Positions 1 through 5,138 of a stretch of 5,138 nt of DNA are shown here, one piece after another (position 1 is the first letter of the stretch; each line of letters begins with the position of its first letter). Origin of the DNA: DATCSE01 sp036568605 (GTDB lineage: Bacteria; Pseudomonadota; Gammaproteobacteria; Burkholderiales; Burkholderiaceae_C); NCBI GenBank assembly GCA_036568605.1, contig DATCSE010000174.1, forward strand, positions 1 to 5,138, read 5' to 3'. The notes under the pieces are model-generated. The model did not search any database and had not been told where the DNA came from. It saw only the letters and a program-made list of their open reading frames with translations. Made by a program: the position numbers and the translations under genes.

Positions 1-1471
1 GTGCCGATGCGGGCTTGGCGGCCACCACCGGCGGCGTGGTCGCGGCAGCGGAGGCCGGCTGCGGCGGCGTCGCGGCGACCGTCGTCGCGGCCGGGACTGA
101 CGCCGGGACGGCCGGCATCGATGCCGCAGCCGTGGGCGCCGCTGCCACGACCGGCGCGGGCGCCGGCACGGGGGTCGCGGCCGCCGGCTTTGCCGCGGGG
201 GCAGGAGCAGGCGCCGGCGGTGCCGGCGGCACCGGCGCGGCAGCCGGCGGCTTCGCGATCGCGACAGCGGGCGCAGGAGCCGACGCAGCGGCGGCCGGCG
301 CAACGCCCGGCTTGGCCGCTGAGGCAGCGCCCTGCAGCTTCTTCAGCTCGTCGACGTTCTTCGAGAGCTCGGCCACGCGCACATCGGCGGCCTTCTTCTC
401 GGTTTCCTTCGAGATCGCCGCTTCGGCGGATTTCGCGCCGGCCGTGCCCTTGCTCAACGTCAGCTTGTCGGGCGTCGCCGATGCGGCCTGCTTGCGGTCC
501 TCGACCTGGGCTTGGACCTTCCCGCTCGCCTGACGCGATGCGTCTTCTGTCTTCGCCGCCGGCACCGCGCCGGCCAGGCGCTGCCGGTACGCACCGAAGT
601 CGGCGCTCTGCGCCTGGATGACCTGGCGCGCTTCGCCCGTGGTCACCGCCCCCGCCGACTCGGCGCTCGGCACCGCGAGCACCACGCCGGACTTCAGGCG
701 GTTCATGTTGTTGTCCAGGAACGCCTGCGGGTTCGCGCGGTACAGCGCCACCAGCATCTGGTCGAGCGACACGCCGGAGCGCTGCGTGCGCGACGCAATG
801 CGCGACAGCGTGTCGCCGCGGCGCACGCGGTATTCGTCGCCGCTTTCGGTGCCCGCTGCAGCGGACGCCGGGGCCGGAGCCGGCGCGGCCGTCGTGTTGC
901 GCGGCGCCGTGGCGACGGCACGCGGTTCGGACTTGGCCGCCGGCTCGGCGCTCGGAGCGCGCGACGGCGCCGCGGTGCTGCGAGCCGGGGCGGTGGGCGC
1001 CGGCGCGGCGGCCGCCATGGCCGGCGCGGTGCTCGGCGCCGGCGCGCGCGCCATCGTCGGCGGGTCGAACAGCATGGTGTATTCGCGCACCAGCTTGCCG
1101 GTCGACCAGTTGATCTCGAGGATCACGTCGACGAACGGTTCCTGCACGCCGCGGTCGCTGGTCAGGCGCAGGTACGGGCGGCCGTCGGCACGGCGCTCGA
1201 GGGAAACCTTGGTAGCCGGGAGCACCGCGTTGTAGTCGACACCCGCCGCCTTGTACGCCTCCGGCGAGGCGACCTTGATCTGCAGATTCGACGCCTCTTC
1301 CGGCGTCAGGCTCGTCACGTCGATCTCGGCGCGCAGCGCTTCGCCGAGCGCCGACTGGACCTGCAGCCTGCCGAGGCCTAGGGCCCAAGCCCCTTGGGCA
1401 GCCAAACACAATGCGGCAGCCGCCACCCCAGTCAGGGCAAAGCGCCCCGAGATCGAGAAGTTTCTGTTCAA
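1..1471 (-). CDS. fimV: FimV-family LysM pilus-assembly/polar hub protein, N-terminal part (C-terminus beyond window)
   Basis: I translated this frame by hand; it stays open for 490 codons to the window edge. Residues 1-30 form a signal peptide (basic start, hydrophobic VAAAALCLAA, cleavage after AWA). Residues 31-138 are the conserved FimV N-terminal domain, beginning LGLGRLQVQSALGEALRAEI and ending near YTMLFDPP. An Ala/Pro linker follows (139-211), then a LysM peptidoglycan-binding domain (about 214-268, YRVRRGDTLSRIA). The FimV-typical FGAYRQRLA and PDKLTLSKG stretches come next, then a short charged, probably coiled-coil segment (about 350-382) and a second long Pro/Ala region running off the edge. 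In the family, FimV anchors in the inner membrane, binds the wall and supports type IV pilus secretin assembly and polar signalling. The transmembrane and cytoplasmic TPR part would lie beyond the left edge. The start is TTG at 1471, chosen for its upstream GGGAG and the signal peptide. An in-frame GTG further upstream, just after a TGA, is less likely. Confidence 0.93.
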   Translation of the reverse strand, partial: MNRNFSISGRFALTGVAAAALCLAAQGAWALGLGRLQVQSALGEALRAEIDVTSLTPEEASNLQIKVASPEAYKAAGVDYNAVLPATKVSLERRADGRPYLRLTSDRGVQEPFVDVILEINWSTGKLVREYTMLFDPPTMARAPAPSTAPAMAAAAPAPTAPARSTAAPSRAPSAEPAAKSEPRAVATAPRNTTAAPAPAPASAAAGTESGDEYRVRRGDTLSRIASRTQRSGVSLDQMLVALYRANPQAFLDNNMNRLKSGVVLAVPSAESAGAVTTGEARQVIQAQSADFGAYRQRLAGAVPAAKTEDASRQASGKVQAQVEDRKQAASATPDKLTLSKGTAGAKSAEAAISKETEKKAADVRVAELSKNVDELKKLQGAASAAKPGVAPAAAASAPAPAVAIAKPPAAAPVPPAPPAPAPAPAAKPAAATPVPAPAPVVAAAPTAAASMPAVPASVPAATTVAATPPQPASAAATTPPVVAAKPASA

Positions 1472-1476
1472 GGCGT

Positions 1477-1481
1477 CTCCC
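1477..1481 (-). promoter_or_regulatory. Ribosome binding site of fimV (supports TTG start)
   Basis: GGGAG read on the minus strand lies five bases before the TTG at 1471. No ATG is available nearby in frame, and the protein from this TTG begins MNRNFS followed by a clean signal peptide. The site therefore decides the unusual start. A second in-frame TTG four codons upstream (TTG GGA GAC GCC TTG) overlaps the site itself and is a poorer choice. Confidence 0.65.
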
Positions 1482-1491
1482 AAATAGACGA

Positions 1492-1515
1492 GGTGGGCCC
1501 CACGCAGTGCCCACC
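1492..1515 (-). promoter_or_regulatory. Stem-loop in the fimV 5' leader
   Basis: Perfect 7-bp inverted repeat GGTGGGC / GCCCACC separated by 10 bases, of which six of seven pairs are G-C. In the fimV transcript it would end about 10 bases before the GGGAG ribosome binding site. The loop side contains GGGGCCC, which allows a competing smaller fold. It has no U-tract, so it does not look like an intrinsic terminator. A role in translation control or mRNA stability is inference. Confidence 0.45.
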
Positions 1516-1565
1516 GTAAACGGACCACTCAGCGACGCTCACGGCCGCAAAACTCAAGGTCGTTA

Positions 1566-1594
1566 AGAATAGCCAGAAATCACAATAGCATCAA
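1566..1594 (-). promoter_or_regulatory. Candidate sigma70 promoter P2 for fimV (downstream)
   Basis: On the minus strand, TTGATG (1594-1589) and TATTCT (1571-1566) are separated by exactly 17 bases. The start of transcription would be near 1559, giving a leader of about 88 bases to the TTG start. It overlaps P1, with its -35 element next to the -10 of P1. It is a weaker match than P1, lacking the TGn extension. Motif matching only. Confidence 0.4.
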
Positions 1595-1610
1595 TAACAT
1601 ACGCTGACAA
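1582..1610 (-). promoter_or_regulatory. Candidate sigma70 promoter P1 for fimV (extended -10)
   Basis: On the minus strand, TTGTCA (1610-1605) and TATTGT (1587-1582) have the ideal 17-base spacer. The -10 is preceded by TGC, an extended -10 (TGn) element. It sits in the most AT-rich stretch of the window, in a sequence that is otherwise very GC-rich. The predicted transcription start is near 1575, about 104 bases before fimV. This would let fimV be expressed separately from the leu-asd genes. Confidence 0.55.
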
Positions 1611-1641
1611 GCTCATGCAATGGCTGACATTCGGACGACCT

Positions 1642-1653
1642 TTGTCACGACAA
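1642..1653. promoter_or_regulatory. 12-base palindrome upstream of fimV promoters (possible operator)
   Basis: TTGTCACGACAA consists of TTGTC and its reverse complement GACAA around a central AC. It is centred about 40 bases upstream of the P1 -35 element, where an activator could bind. Further GACAA copies occur at 1606-1610 (inside the P1 -35) and 1681-1685. The central spacing is too short for an RNA hairpin, so if it is functional a dimeric DNA-binding protein is more likely. No regulator can be named, and chance is a real alternative. Confidence 0.25.
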
Positions 1654-1727
1654 CACCGCTCCGCTGGTCCGTTGCAGGTGGACAACGAGCGGTCGTGCGG
1701 GGCTGACGCCGGCTTCATCTCCGTCTG

Positions 1728-2897
1728 TCAGGCCTCGGTCAGGATCCGCAGCATGCGCCGCAGCGGCTCGGCCGCGCCCCACAGCAGCTGGTCGCCGATC
1801 GTGAACGCGCCGAGGAATTCCGGCCCCATCGCCATCTTGCGCAGGCGGCCGACCGGAATCGTCATCGTGCCGGTCACGGCCACCGGCGTCAGGCCGCGCA
1901 GCGTGTCTTCCCGGTTGTTCGGGACGACGCGGACCCATTCGTTGTCGGCAGCGATCATCTGTTCGATGTCGGCCAGCGGCACGTCCTTCTTGAGCTTGAA
2001 CATCAGCGCCTGGCTGTGGCAGCGCATCGCGCCGACGCGCACGCAGAAGCCGTCGACCGGCACAGCGGCCGTGCCGAAGCCGGCGCCCTGGCCGAGGATC
2101 TTGTTGGTCTCGGCGCCGCCCTTCCACTCCTCGCGGCTGGTGCCCCAGTCGGCGTCACCGGGCTGCTTGCCCAGGCCCAGGTCCTTGTCGATCCACGGGA
2201 TCAGGCTGCCGGCCAGCGGCACGCCGAAGTTCGCGGTCTCGGCATCGCTCAGGCTCCGCTGCTTGGCGATCAGCTTGCGGTCGATCTCGAGGATCGCGCT
2301 CTTCGGATCGTCGAGCAGCGAGCGGACCTCGGCGTTCAGCGTGCCGAACTGGGTCAGCAGCTCGCGCATGTGCGCCGCGCCGCCGCCCGACGCCGCCTGG
2401 TAGGTCATCGTGCTCATCCACTCGACCAGGCCGGCCTTGTACAGCGCGCCGACGCCCATCAGCATGCAGCTGACCGTGCAGTTGCCGCCGATCCAGTTGC
2501 GCCCGCCCTTGGCCAGCGCATTCTTGATCACCGGCATGTTGACCGGGTCGAGCACGATCACCGCATCGTCCTGCATGCGCAGCGTCGACGCGGCATCGAT
2601 CCAGTGGCCCTTCCAGCCGTCGGCACGCAGCTTGCCGAACACCTCGCTGGTGTAGTCGCCGCCTTGCGCGGTGATGATGATCTCGCACTGCTTCAGCGCG
2701 GCGAGGTCATGGGCGTCGAACAGCTTGCGCTCGTTCTTCGCGAGCGCCGCCGGCGCATCGCCGCCGGCGTTGCTGGTGCTGAAGAAGCGCGGCTCGATCA
2801 GGTCGAAGTCGCCTTCGGCCTGCATGCGGTCCATCAGCACGGAACCCACCATGCCGCGCCATCCGACCAATCCCGTGAGTGCTGCTGTCGTCGTCAT
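1728..2897 (-). CDS. asd: Aspartate-semialdehyde dehydrogenase
   Basis: This cytoplasmic enzyme reduces aspartyl-4-phosphate to L-aspartate 4-semialdehyde with NADPH, the shared step toward diaminopimelate/lysine, threonine and methionine. The 389-residue product fits the long, proteobacterial (E. coli-like) Asd family. Visible motifs are the nucleotide-binding start GLVGWRGMVG (residues 9-18), the nucleophile in GGNCTVSC (Cys140), the TYQAASGGGAAH stretch (about 165-176), and the RVGAMRCH motif with the catalytic His294 and substrate-binding Arg287. All expected catalytic residues are present. I chose the ATG at 2897 because AAGGG lies eight bases upstream. A TTG at 2915 extends the frame by six residues but has no ribosome binding site. 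The first residues (MTTTAAL) are a threonine-rich extension coded by an ACG-triplet run. The gene follows leuB by 92 bases and is probably cotranscribed with it. Confidence 0.96.
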   Translation of the reverse strand: MTTTAALTGLVGWRGMVGSVLMDRMQAEGDFDLIEPRFFSTSNAGGDAPAALAKNERKLFDAHDLAALKQCEIIITAQGGDYTSEVFGKLRADGWKGHWIDAASTLRMQDDAVIVLDPVNMPVIKNALAKGGRNWIGGNCTVSCMLMGVGALYKAGLVEWMSTMTYQAASGGGAAHMRELLTQFGTLNAEVRSLLDDPKSAILEIDRKLIAKQRSLSDAETANFGVPLAGSLIPWIDKDLGLGKQPGDADWGTSREEWKGGAETNKILGQGAGFGTAAVPVDGFCVRVGAMRCHSQALMFKLKKDVPLADIEQMIAADNEWVRVVPNNREDTLRGLTPVAVTGTMTIPVGRLRKMAMGPEFLGAFTIGDQLLWGAAEPLRRMLRILTEA

Positions 2898-2904
2898 CGT
2901 CGTT
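2887..2904. repeat. GTC-triplet run across the asd start
   Basis: Imperfect trinucleotide run (GTC GTC GTC ATC GTC GTT on the plus strand) covering the asd start codon region. On the coding strand it reads AAC GAC GAT GAC GAC GAC; in the asd frame this is ACG-ATG-ACG-ACG-AC, giving the ThrThrThr at the N-terminus. It resembles the repeat in the leuD-leuB gap. Confidence 0.55.
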
Positions 2905-2905
2905 G

Positions 2906-2910
2906 CCCTT
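2906..2910 (-). promoter_or_regulatory. Ribosome binding site of asd
   Basis: AAGGG on the minus strand, eight bases before the ATG at 2897. It decides between this ATG and the TTG at 2915, which has no comparable site at usable distance. The site lies inside a short palindrome, CCTTGaCAAGG (2907-2917). Confidence 0.65.
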
Positions 2911-2941
2911 GTCAAGGAAAGTTGCGAGAAACCTCTTGGTG

Positions 2942-2959
2942 CCCGGCTCGTTCGCCGGG
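2942..2959 (-). other. GC-rich hairpin between leuB and asd
   Basis: On the minus strand CCCGGC-GAACGA-GCCGGG forms a perfect 6-bp all-GC stem with a 6-base loop, 30 bases after the leuB stop and about 45 bases before the asd start. The next bases are CACCAAG, not a U-tract, so a full intrinsic terminator is unlikely. It may act as an mRNA stability or processing element, or a partial attenuator that sets asd expression relative to leuB. That role is inference. Confidence 0.45.
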
Positions 2960-2989
2960 TCGACAGGGGCGAGACGAACCGGAGCCGAA

Positions 2990-4078
2990 CTAGCTCTTGA
3001 TCGTCTTGGTTTTGAGGGCGGCCACAACGGCATCGCCCATTTCGATGGTGCCGATCTTCTCCGTGCCTTCGGACCAGATGTCCGCGGTACGCAGCCCCGA
3101 GGCGAGCACCTGCTGCACCGCCGACTCGATACGGTCGGCGGCTTCGGGCTGGTTCAGTGAGAAGCGAAGCATCATGGCGGCGGACAGGATTGTAGCCAGA
3201 GGATTGGCCACGTTCTTGCCGGCGATGTCGGGTGCGCTGCCGTGGCTGGGCTCGTACAGGCCCTTTCCGGTCGCATTCAACGAGGCCGACGGCAGCATGC
3301 CGATCGAACCGGTCAGCATCGCGGCCTCATCCGACAGGATGTCGCCGAACATGTTGCCGGTGACGATCACGTCGAACTTCTTCGGCGCCCGCACCAGCTG
3401 CATCGCGGCGTTGTCGACGTACATGTGGTCGAGCGCGACATCCGGATAGTCCCGATGGACCTCGGTCACCACGTCCTTCCAGAACTGGAAGGTCTCCAGC
3501 ACGTTGGCCTTGTCGACGCTGGTCAGCCGCTTGCTGCGCTTGCGCGCGGCCTGGAACGCGACATGCGCGATGCGCTCGATCTCGGGGCGCGTGTAGCGCA
3601 TCGTGTCGAACGCCTCGGGGCTGCCGGCGAACGCGCCGTCCGGCGCTTCGCGCCGGCCGCGCGGCTGGCCGAAGTAGATGTCGCCGGTCAGCTCGCGGAT
3701 GATCAGGATGTCCAGCCCCGCGACCAGCTCCGGCTTCAGGCTGGACGCATGCGTGAGCTGCTCGTAGCAGATCGCCGGGCGGAAGTTCGCGAACAGGCCC
3801 AGGCTCTTGCGCAGCCCGAGGATCGCCTGCTCGGGGCGCAGCGCGCGCTCCAGCGTGTCGTACTTCCAGTCGCCGACCGCGCCGAACAGCACCGCATCGG
3901 CGGCCTGCGCGAGGCGCAGCGTGCTCTCGGGCAGCGGATGGCCGTGCGCGTCGTAGGCGGCGCCGCCGACCAGCGCCTGCTCGGTCTCGAACTTCAGATC
4001 GAGTGCGCCCAGCACGCGCACGGCTTGCGCGACGATCTCGGTGCCGATGCCGTCGCCGGGCAGGATCGCAATCTTCAC
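2990..4078 (-). CDS. leuB: 3-isopropylmalate dehydrogenase
   Basis: LeuB oxidises and decarboxylates (2R,3S)-3-isopropylmalate with NAD+, giving the 2-oxo acid that is transaminated to leucine. It is a cytoplasmic, homodimeric enzyme needing Mg2+ or Mn2+. The 362-residue protein has normal length and begins MKIAILPGDGIGTEI, the family hallmark. Expected substrate residues are present: Arg90, Arg100 and Arg128. Tyr135 (in TGDIYFG) and Lys190 fit the catalytic pair. Asp222, Asp246 and Asp250 fit the metal ligands, the last two within NMFGDILSD. The HGSAPDIAGKNVANP segment (279-293) is the NAD-type loop that separates LeuB from NADP isocitrate dehydrogenases. The start is GTG at 4078, with AAGGA nine bases upstream and no better start in frame. 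It follows leuD by 40 bases and precedes asd. No truncation or missing residue is seen. Confidence 0.97.
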   Translation of the reverse strand: MKIAILPGDGIGTEIVAQAVRVLGALDLKFETEQALVGGAAYDAHGHPLPESTLRLAQAADAVLFGAVGDWKYDTLERALRPEQAILGLRKSLGLFANFRPAICYEQLTHASSLKPELVAGLDILIIRELTGDIYFGQPRGRREAPDGAFAGSPEAFDTMRYTRPEIERIAHVAFQAARKRSKRLTSVDKANVLETFQFWKDVVTEVHRDYPDVALDHMYVDNAAMQLVRAPKKFDVIVTGNMFGDILSDEAAMLTGSIGMLPSASLNATGKGLYEPSHGSAPDIAGKNVANPLATILSAAMMLRFSLNQPEAADRIESAVQQVLASGLRTADIWSEGTEKIGTIEMGDAVVAALKTKTIKS

Positions 4079-4087
4079 GTCTGGATG

Positions 4088-4092
4088 TCCTT
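4088..4092 (-). promoter_or_regulatory. Ribosome binding site of leuB (supports GTG start)
   Basis: AAGGA on the minus strand, nine bases before the GTG at 4078. It is the clearest Shine-Dalgarno match among the internal genes of the cluster and confirms the GTG start, which also begins the conserved MKIAILPGDGIG motif. Confidence 0.7.
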
Positions 4093-4096
4093 GGTT

Positions 4097-4117
4097 GTCG
4101 TCGTGGTCGTCGTGGTG
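4097..4117. repeat. Short tandem repeat in leuD-leuB gap
   Basis: Two exact adjacent copies of the 9-mer GTCGTCGTG plus a partial third copy (GTG), written on the plus strand. They fill most of the 40-base gap between the leuD stop and the leuB ribosome binding site. In the leu transcript the sense is CAC-CAC-GAC-GAC type, unstructured and pyrimidine-poor. A similar GTC/GTT triplet run marks the asd start. Copy number could vary by slippage, changing spacing but no coding frame. Confidence 0.7.
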
Positions 4118-4118
4118 C

Positions 4119-4766
4119 TCAGATCGTGTGCGCGAGCCACGGCTTGGTCAGCAGCCGCTCGGCTTCGAACGCACGGATCTTGTCGGCATGGCGCAGCGTC
4201 AGGCCGATGTCGTCGTAGCCGCCGAGCAGGCAGTACTTGCGGAACGGCGCGATCTCGAACGGGATGCTGCCACCGCTATCGGGCTTGATGACGAGCTGGC
4301 GCTCGAGATCGATCGTCAACTTGTAGCCGACGAACGCGGCGACCTCGTCGAACAGCTTGGCCACCTCGTGCTCGGGCAGCACGATGGGCAGCAGCCCGTT
4401 CTTGAAGCAGTTGTTGAAGAAGATGTCGGCATAGCTGGGCGCGATCAGCGCGCGAAAGCCGAACTGATCCAGCGCCCACGGCGCGTGCTCGCGCGAGGAG
4501 CCGCAGCCGAAGTTCTGGCGAGCGAGCAGCACCGAGGCATCCTGGTAGCGCGGCTGGTTCAGCACGAAGTCGGGGTTCGGGCGCCGCGAGGCCGGGTCCT
4601 GCCCGGGCTCGCCGCGGTCGAGATAGCGCCACTCGTCGAACAGGTTCGGACCGAAGCCGCTCCTCTTGATCGACTTCAGGAATTGCTTGGGGATGATCGC
4701 ATCGGTGTCGACGTTCTCGCGGTCCATCGGCGCGACGAGACCGGTGTGCAGGCGAAACGGGGTCAT
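4119..4766 (-). CDS. leuD: 3-isopropylmalate dehydratase, small subunit
   Basis: LeuD is the swivelling-domain subunit that pairs with LeuC to form isopropylmalate isomerase, converting 2-isopropylmalate to 3-isopropylmalate through isopropylmaleate. The 215-residue protein is in the usual range for the proteobacterial form. Visible family motifs are RENVDTDAIIPKQFL (16-30), the active-site loop NFGCGSSREHAPWAL (85-99) and SYADIFFNNCFKNGLLPIVL (111-130). It carries no iron-sulfur ligands; LeuC supplies the cluster. The start is ATG at 4766, where the conserved MTPFRLHTGLVAPMDRENVD begins. No strong Shine-Dalgarno is visible upstream (only a weak GAG about ten bases away), so translation may depend on coupling with leuC, which ends 34 bases earlier. 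leuB follows after 40 bases. The gene is intact. Confidence 0.97.
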   Translation of the reverse strand: MTPFRLHTGLVAPMDRENVDTDAIIPKQFLKSIKRSGFGPNLFDEWRYLDRGEPGQDPASRRPNPDFVLNQPRYQDASVLLARQNFGCGSSREHAPWALDQFGFRALIAPSYADIFFNNCFKNGLLPIVLPEHEVAKLFDEVAAFVGYKLTIDLERQLVIKPDSGGSIPFEIAPFRKYCLLGGYDDIGLTLRHADKIRAFEAERLLTKPWLAHTI

Positions 4767-4800
4767 GGTGCGTGCTCGGTGATCAATCTCGGCGGGCGGC

Positions 4801-5138
4801 TCAAACGAGCCGGCGCACGTCGACGAAATGCCCTTCGATCGCGGCGGCCGCGGCCATCGCGGGGCTGACCAGGTGGGTGCGCCCGCCGGCGCCCTGGCGG
4901 CCCTCGAAGTTGCGGTTGCTGGTCGAGGCGCAGCGCTCGCCCGGCTCGAGCCGGTCGGCGTTCATCGCGAGGCACATCGAGCACCCGGGTTCGCGCCACT
5001 CGAATCCCGCCGCGGTGAAGACCTTGTCCAGCCCTTCGGCCTCGGCCTGCGCCTTCACCAGCCCCGAGCCCGGCACCACCAGCGCCAGCTTCACGTTGCC
5101 CGCCACGCGCCCGCCCACACGCCTCACCACCGAGGCCG
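4801..5138 (-). CDS. leuC: 3-isopropylmalate dehydratase, large subunit, C-terminal part (N-terminus beyond window)
   Basis: LeuC is the large, [4Fe-4S]-carrying subunit of isopropylmalate isomerase, an aconitase-family enzyme of leucine synthesis. Only the last 111 residues are present, roughly a quarter of the usual ~470; the gene continues off the right edge. Recognisable stretches are GNVKLALVVPGSGLVK, then LDKVFTAAGFEWREPGCSMC, where the two cysteines (codons at 4981-4983 and 4972-4974) match two of the three cluster ligands of the family. NADRLEPGERCASTSNRNFE and EGRQGAGGRTHLVSP follow. The third ligand would lie upstream, outside the window. The end, EGHFVDVRRLV then TGA at 4801, is the normal terminus, so nothing is missing at this side. 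leuD follows 34 bases later, as expected for subunits made in equal amounts. Confidence 0.97.
   Translation of the reverse strand, partial: ASVVRRVGGRVAGNVKLALVVPGSGLVKAQAEAEGLDKVFTAAGFEWREPGCSMCLAMNADRLEPGERCASTSNRNFEGRQGAGGRTHLVSPAMAAAAAIEGHFVDVRRLV

Larger units (their letters stand above)
1472..1727. other. Non-coding gap between asd and fimV
   Basis: This is the longest gene-free stretch in the window. It holds the fimV promoters, an AT-rich island at about 1540-1625, the fimV leader hairpin and a 12-base palindrome at 1642-1653. I looked for an intrinsic terminator after asd on the minus strand and saw none with a strong GC stem followed by Us, so some read-through from asd into fimV is possible. 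No convincing small ORF was seen. Confidence 0.7.

Noticed and set aside
1..1381. Plus-strand open frames, including Ala/Gly- and Arg-rich ones, opposite fimV
   Set aside because: The minus frame gives a signal peptide, the FimV domain and LysM, and stays open for 490 codons. The plus frames are reverse images of the Ala/Pro codons.
1625..1647. TGACA/TGTCA inverted repeat as an asd terminator
   Set aside because: Only a 5-bp, AT-containing stem with a 13-base loop and no following U-tract; not a credible intrinsic terminator.
1615..2403. Plus-strand open frame (262 codons) running from the asd-fimV gap into asd
   Set aside because: Mostly antisense to asd; Ser/Arg/Pro-rich without motifs; its start lies in the fimV promoter region with no ribosome binding site.
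2910..2915. TTGACA perfect -35 hexamer just before asd on the minus strand
   Set aside because: No -10-like sequence 16-18 bases downstream (the run there is ACG/GAC triplets), so a promoter is not supported.
2907..2917. Palindrome CCTTGaCAAGG around the asd ribosome binding site
   Set aside because: The central spacing allows only a 3-bp hairpin; too weak to claim ribosome-site sequestration.
2016..2993. Long plus-strand open frame (325 codons) opposite asd
   Set aside because: It lies antisense to asd with its intact catalytic motifs; the translation is Ala/Arg/His/Asp-rich with no family resemblance, as expected for the opposite strand of a high-GC gene.
3242..4288. Long plus-strand open frame (348 codons) opposite leuB and leuD
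   Set aside because: Overlaps two confident genes on the other strand; composition is typical of an antisense shadow, with no recognisable domain.
4041..4868. Plus-strand open frame (275 codons) opposite leuD and the leuC end
   Set aside because: Antisense to leuD and leuC, which match their families throughout; no independent start signal or motif.
1..5138. A novel defence, mobile or accessory system
   Set aside because: All coding capacity is explained by leuC, leuD, leuB, asd and fimV, a housekeeping order familiar in Betaproteobacteria. No repeats of CRISPR type, integrase, transposase or composition shift indicating transfer were seen.

Overview
This is an ordinary chromosomal stretch of a GC-rich betaproteobacterium. 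Protein wording and gene order point to Burkholderiaceae of the Cupriavidus/Ralstonia/Burkholderia type; the genus is inferred, not proven. All five recognisable genes lie on the minus strand, so transcription runs from the right edge to the left.

Layout in transcription order: the last quarter of leuC (right edge to 4801), leuD (4766-4119), leuB (4078-2990), asd (2897-1728), a 256-base non-coding gap, then fimV (1471 to the left edge, truncated). The first four are packed with gaps of 34, 40 and 92 bases and probably form one operon. LeuC and LeuD are the two subunits of isopropylmalate isomerase and LeuB oxidises its product, which completes the middle of the leucine pathway. Asd makes aspartate semialdehyde, the branch point to lysine/diaminopimelate, threonine and methionine. 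The cluster therefore joins two amino-acid pathways.

fimV is functionally different: it encodes a cell-envelope, LysM-containing hub protein for type IV pilus assembly and polar organisation. It appears to have its own promoter region, because an AT-rich island in the 1472-1727 gap carries two overlapping sigma70-like promoters facing fimV. It probably starts at TTG, and its leader contains a stable-looking hairpin just before the ribosome binding site.

I found no RNA genes, mobile elements, CRISPR arrays or foreign-looking genes, and no evidence of an undescribed system. The points worth a second look are regulatory: the fimV leader and promoter, the triplet repeats at two operon junctions, and the hairpin between leuB and asd. 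Long open frames on the plus strand and in other minus frames look like by-products of high GC.
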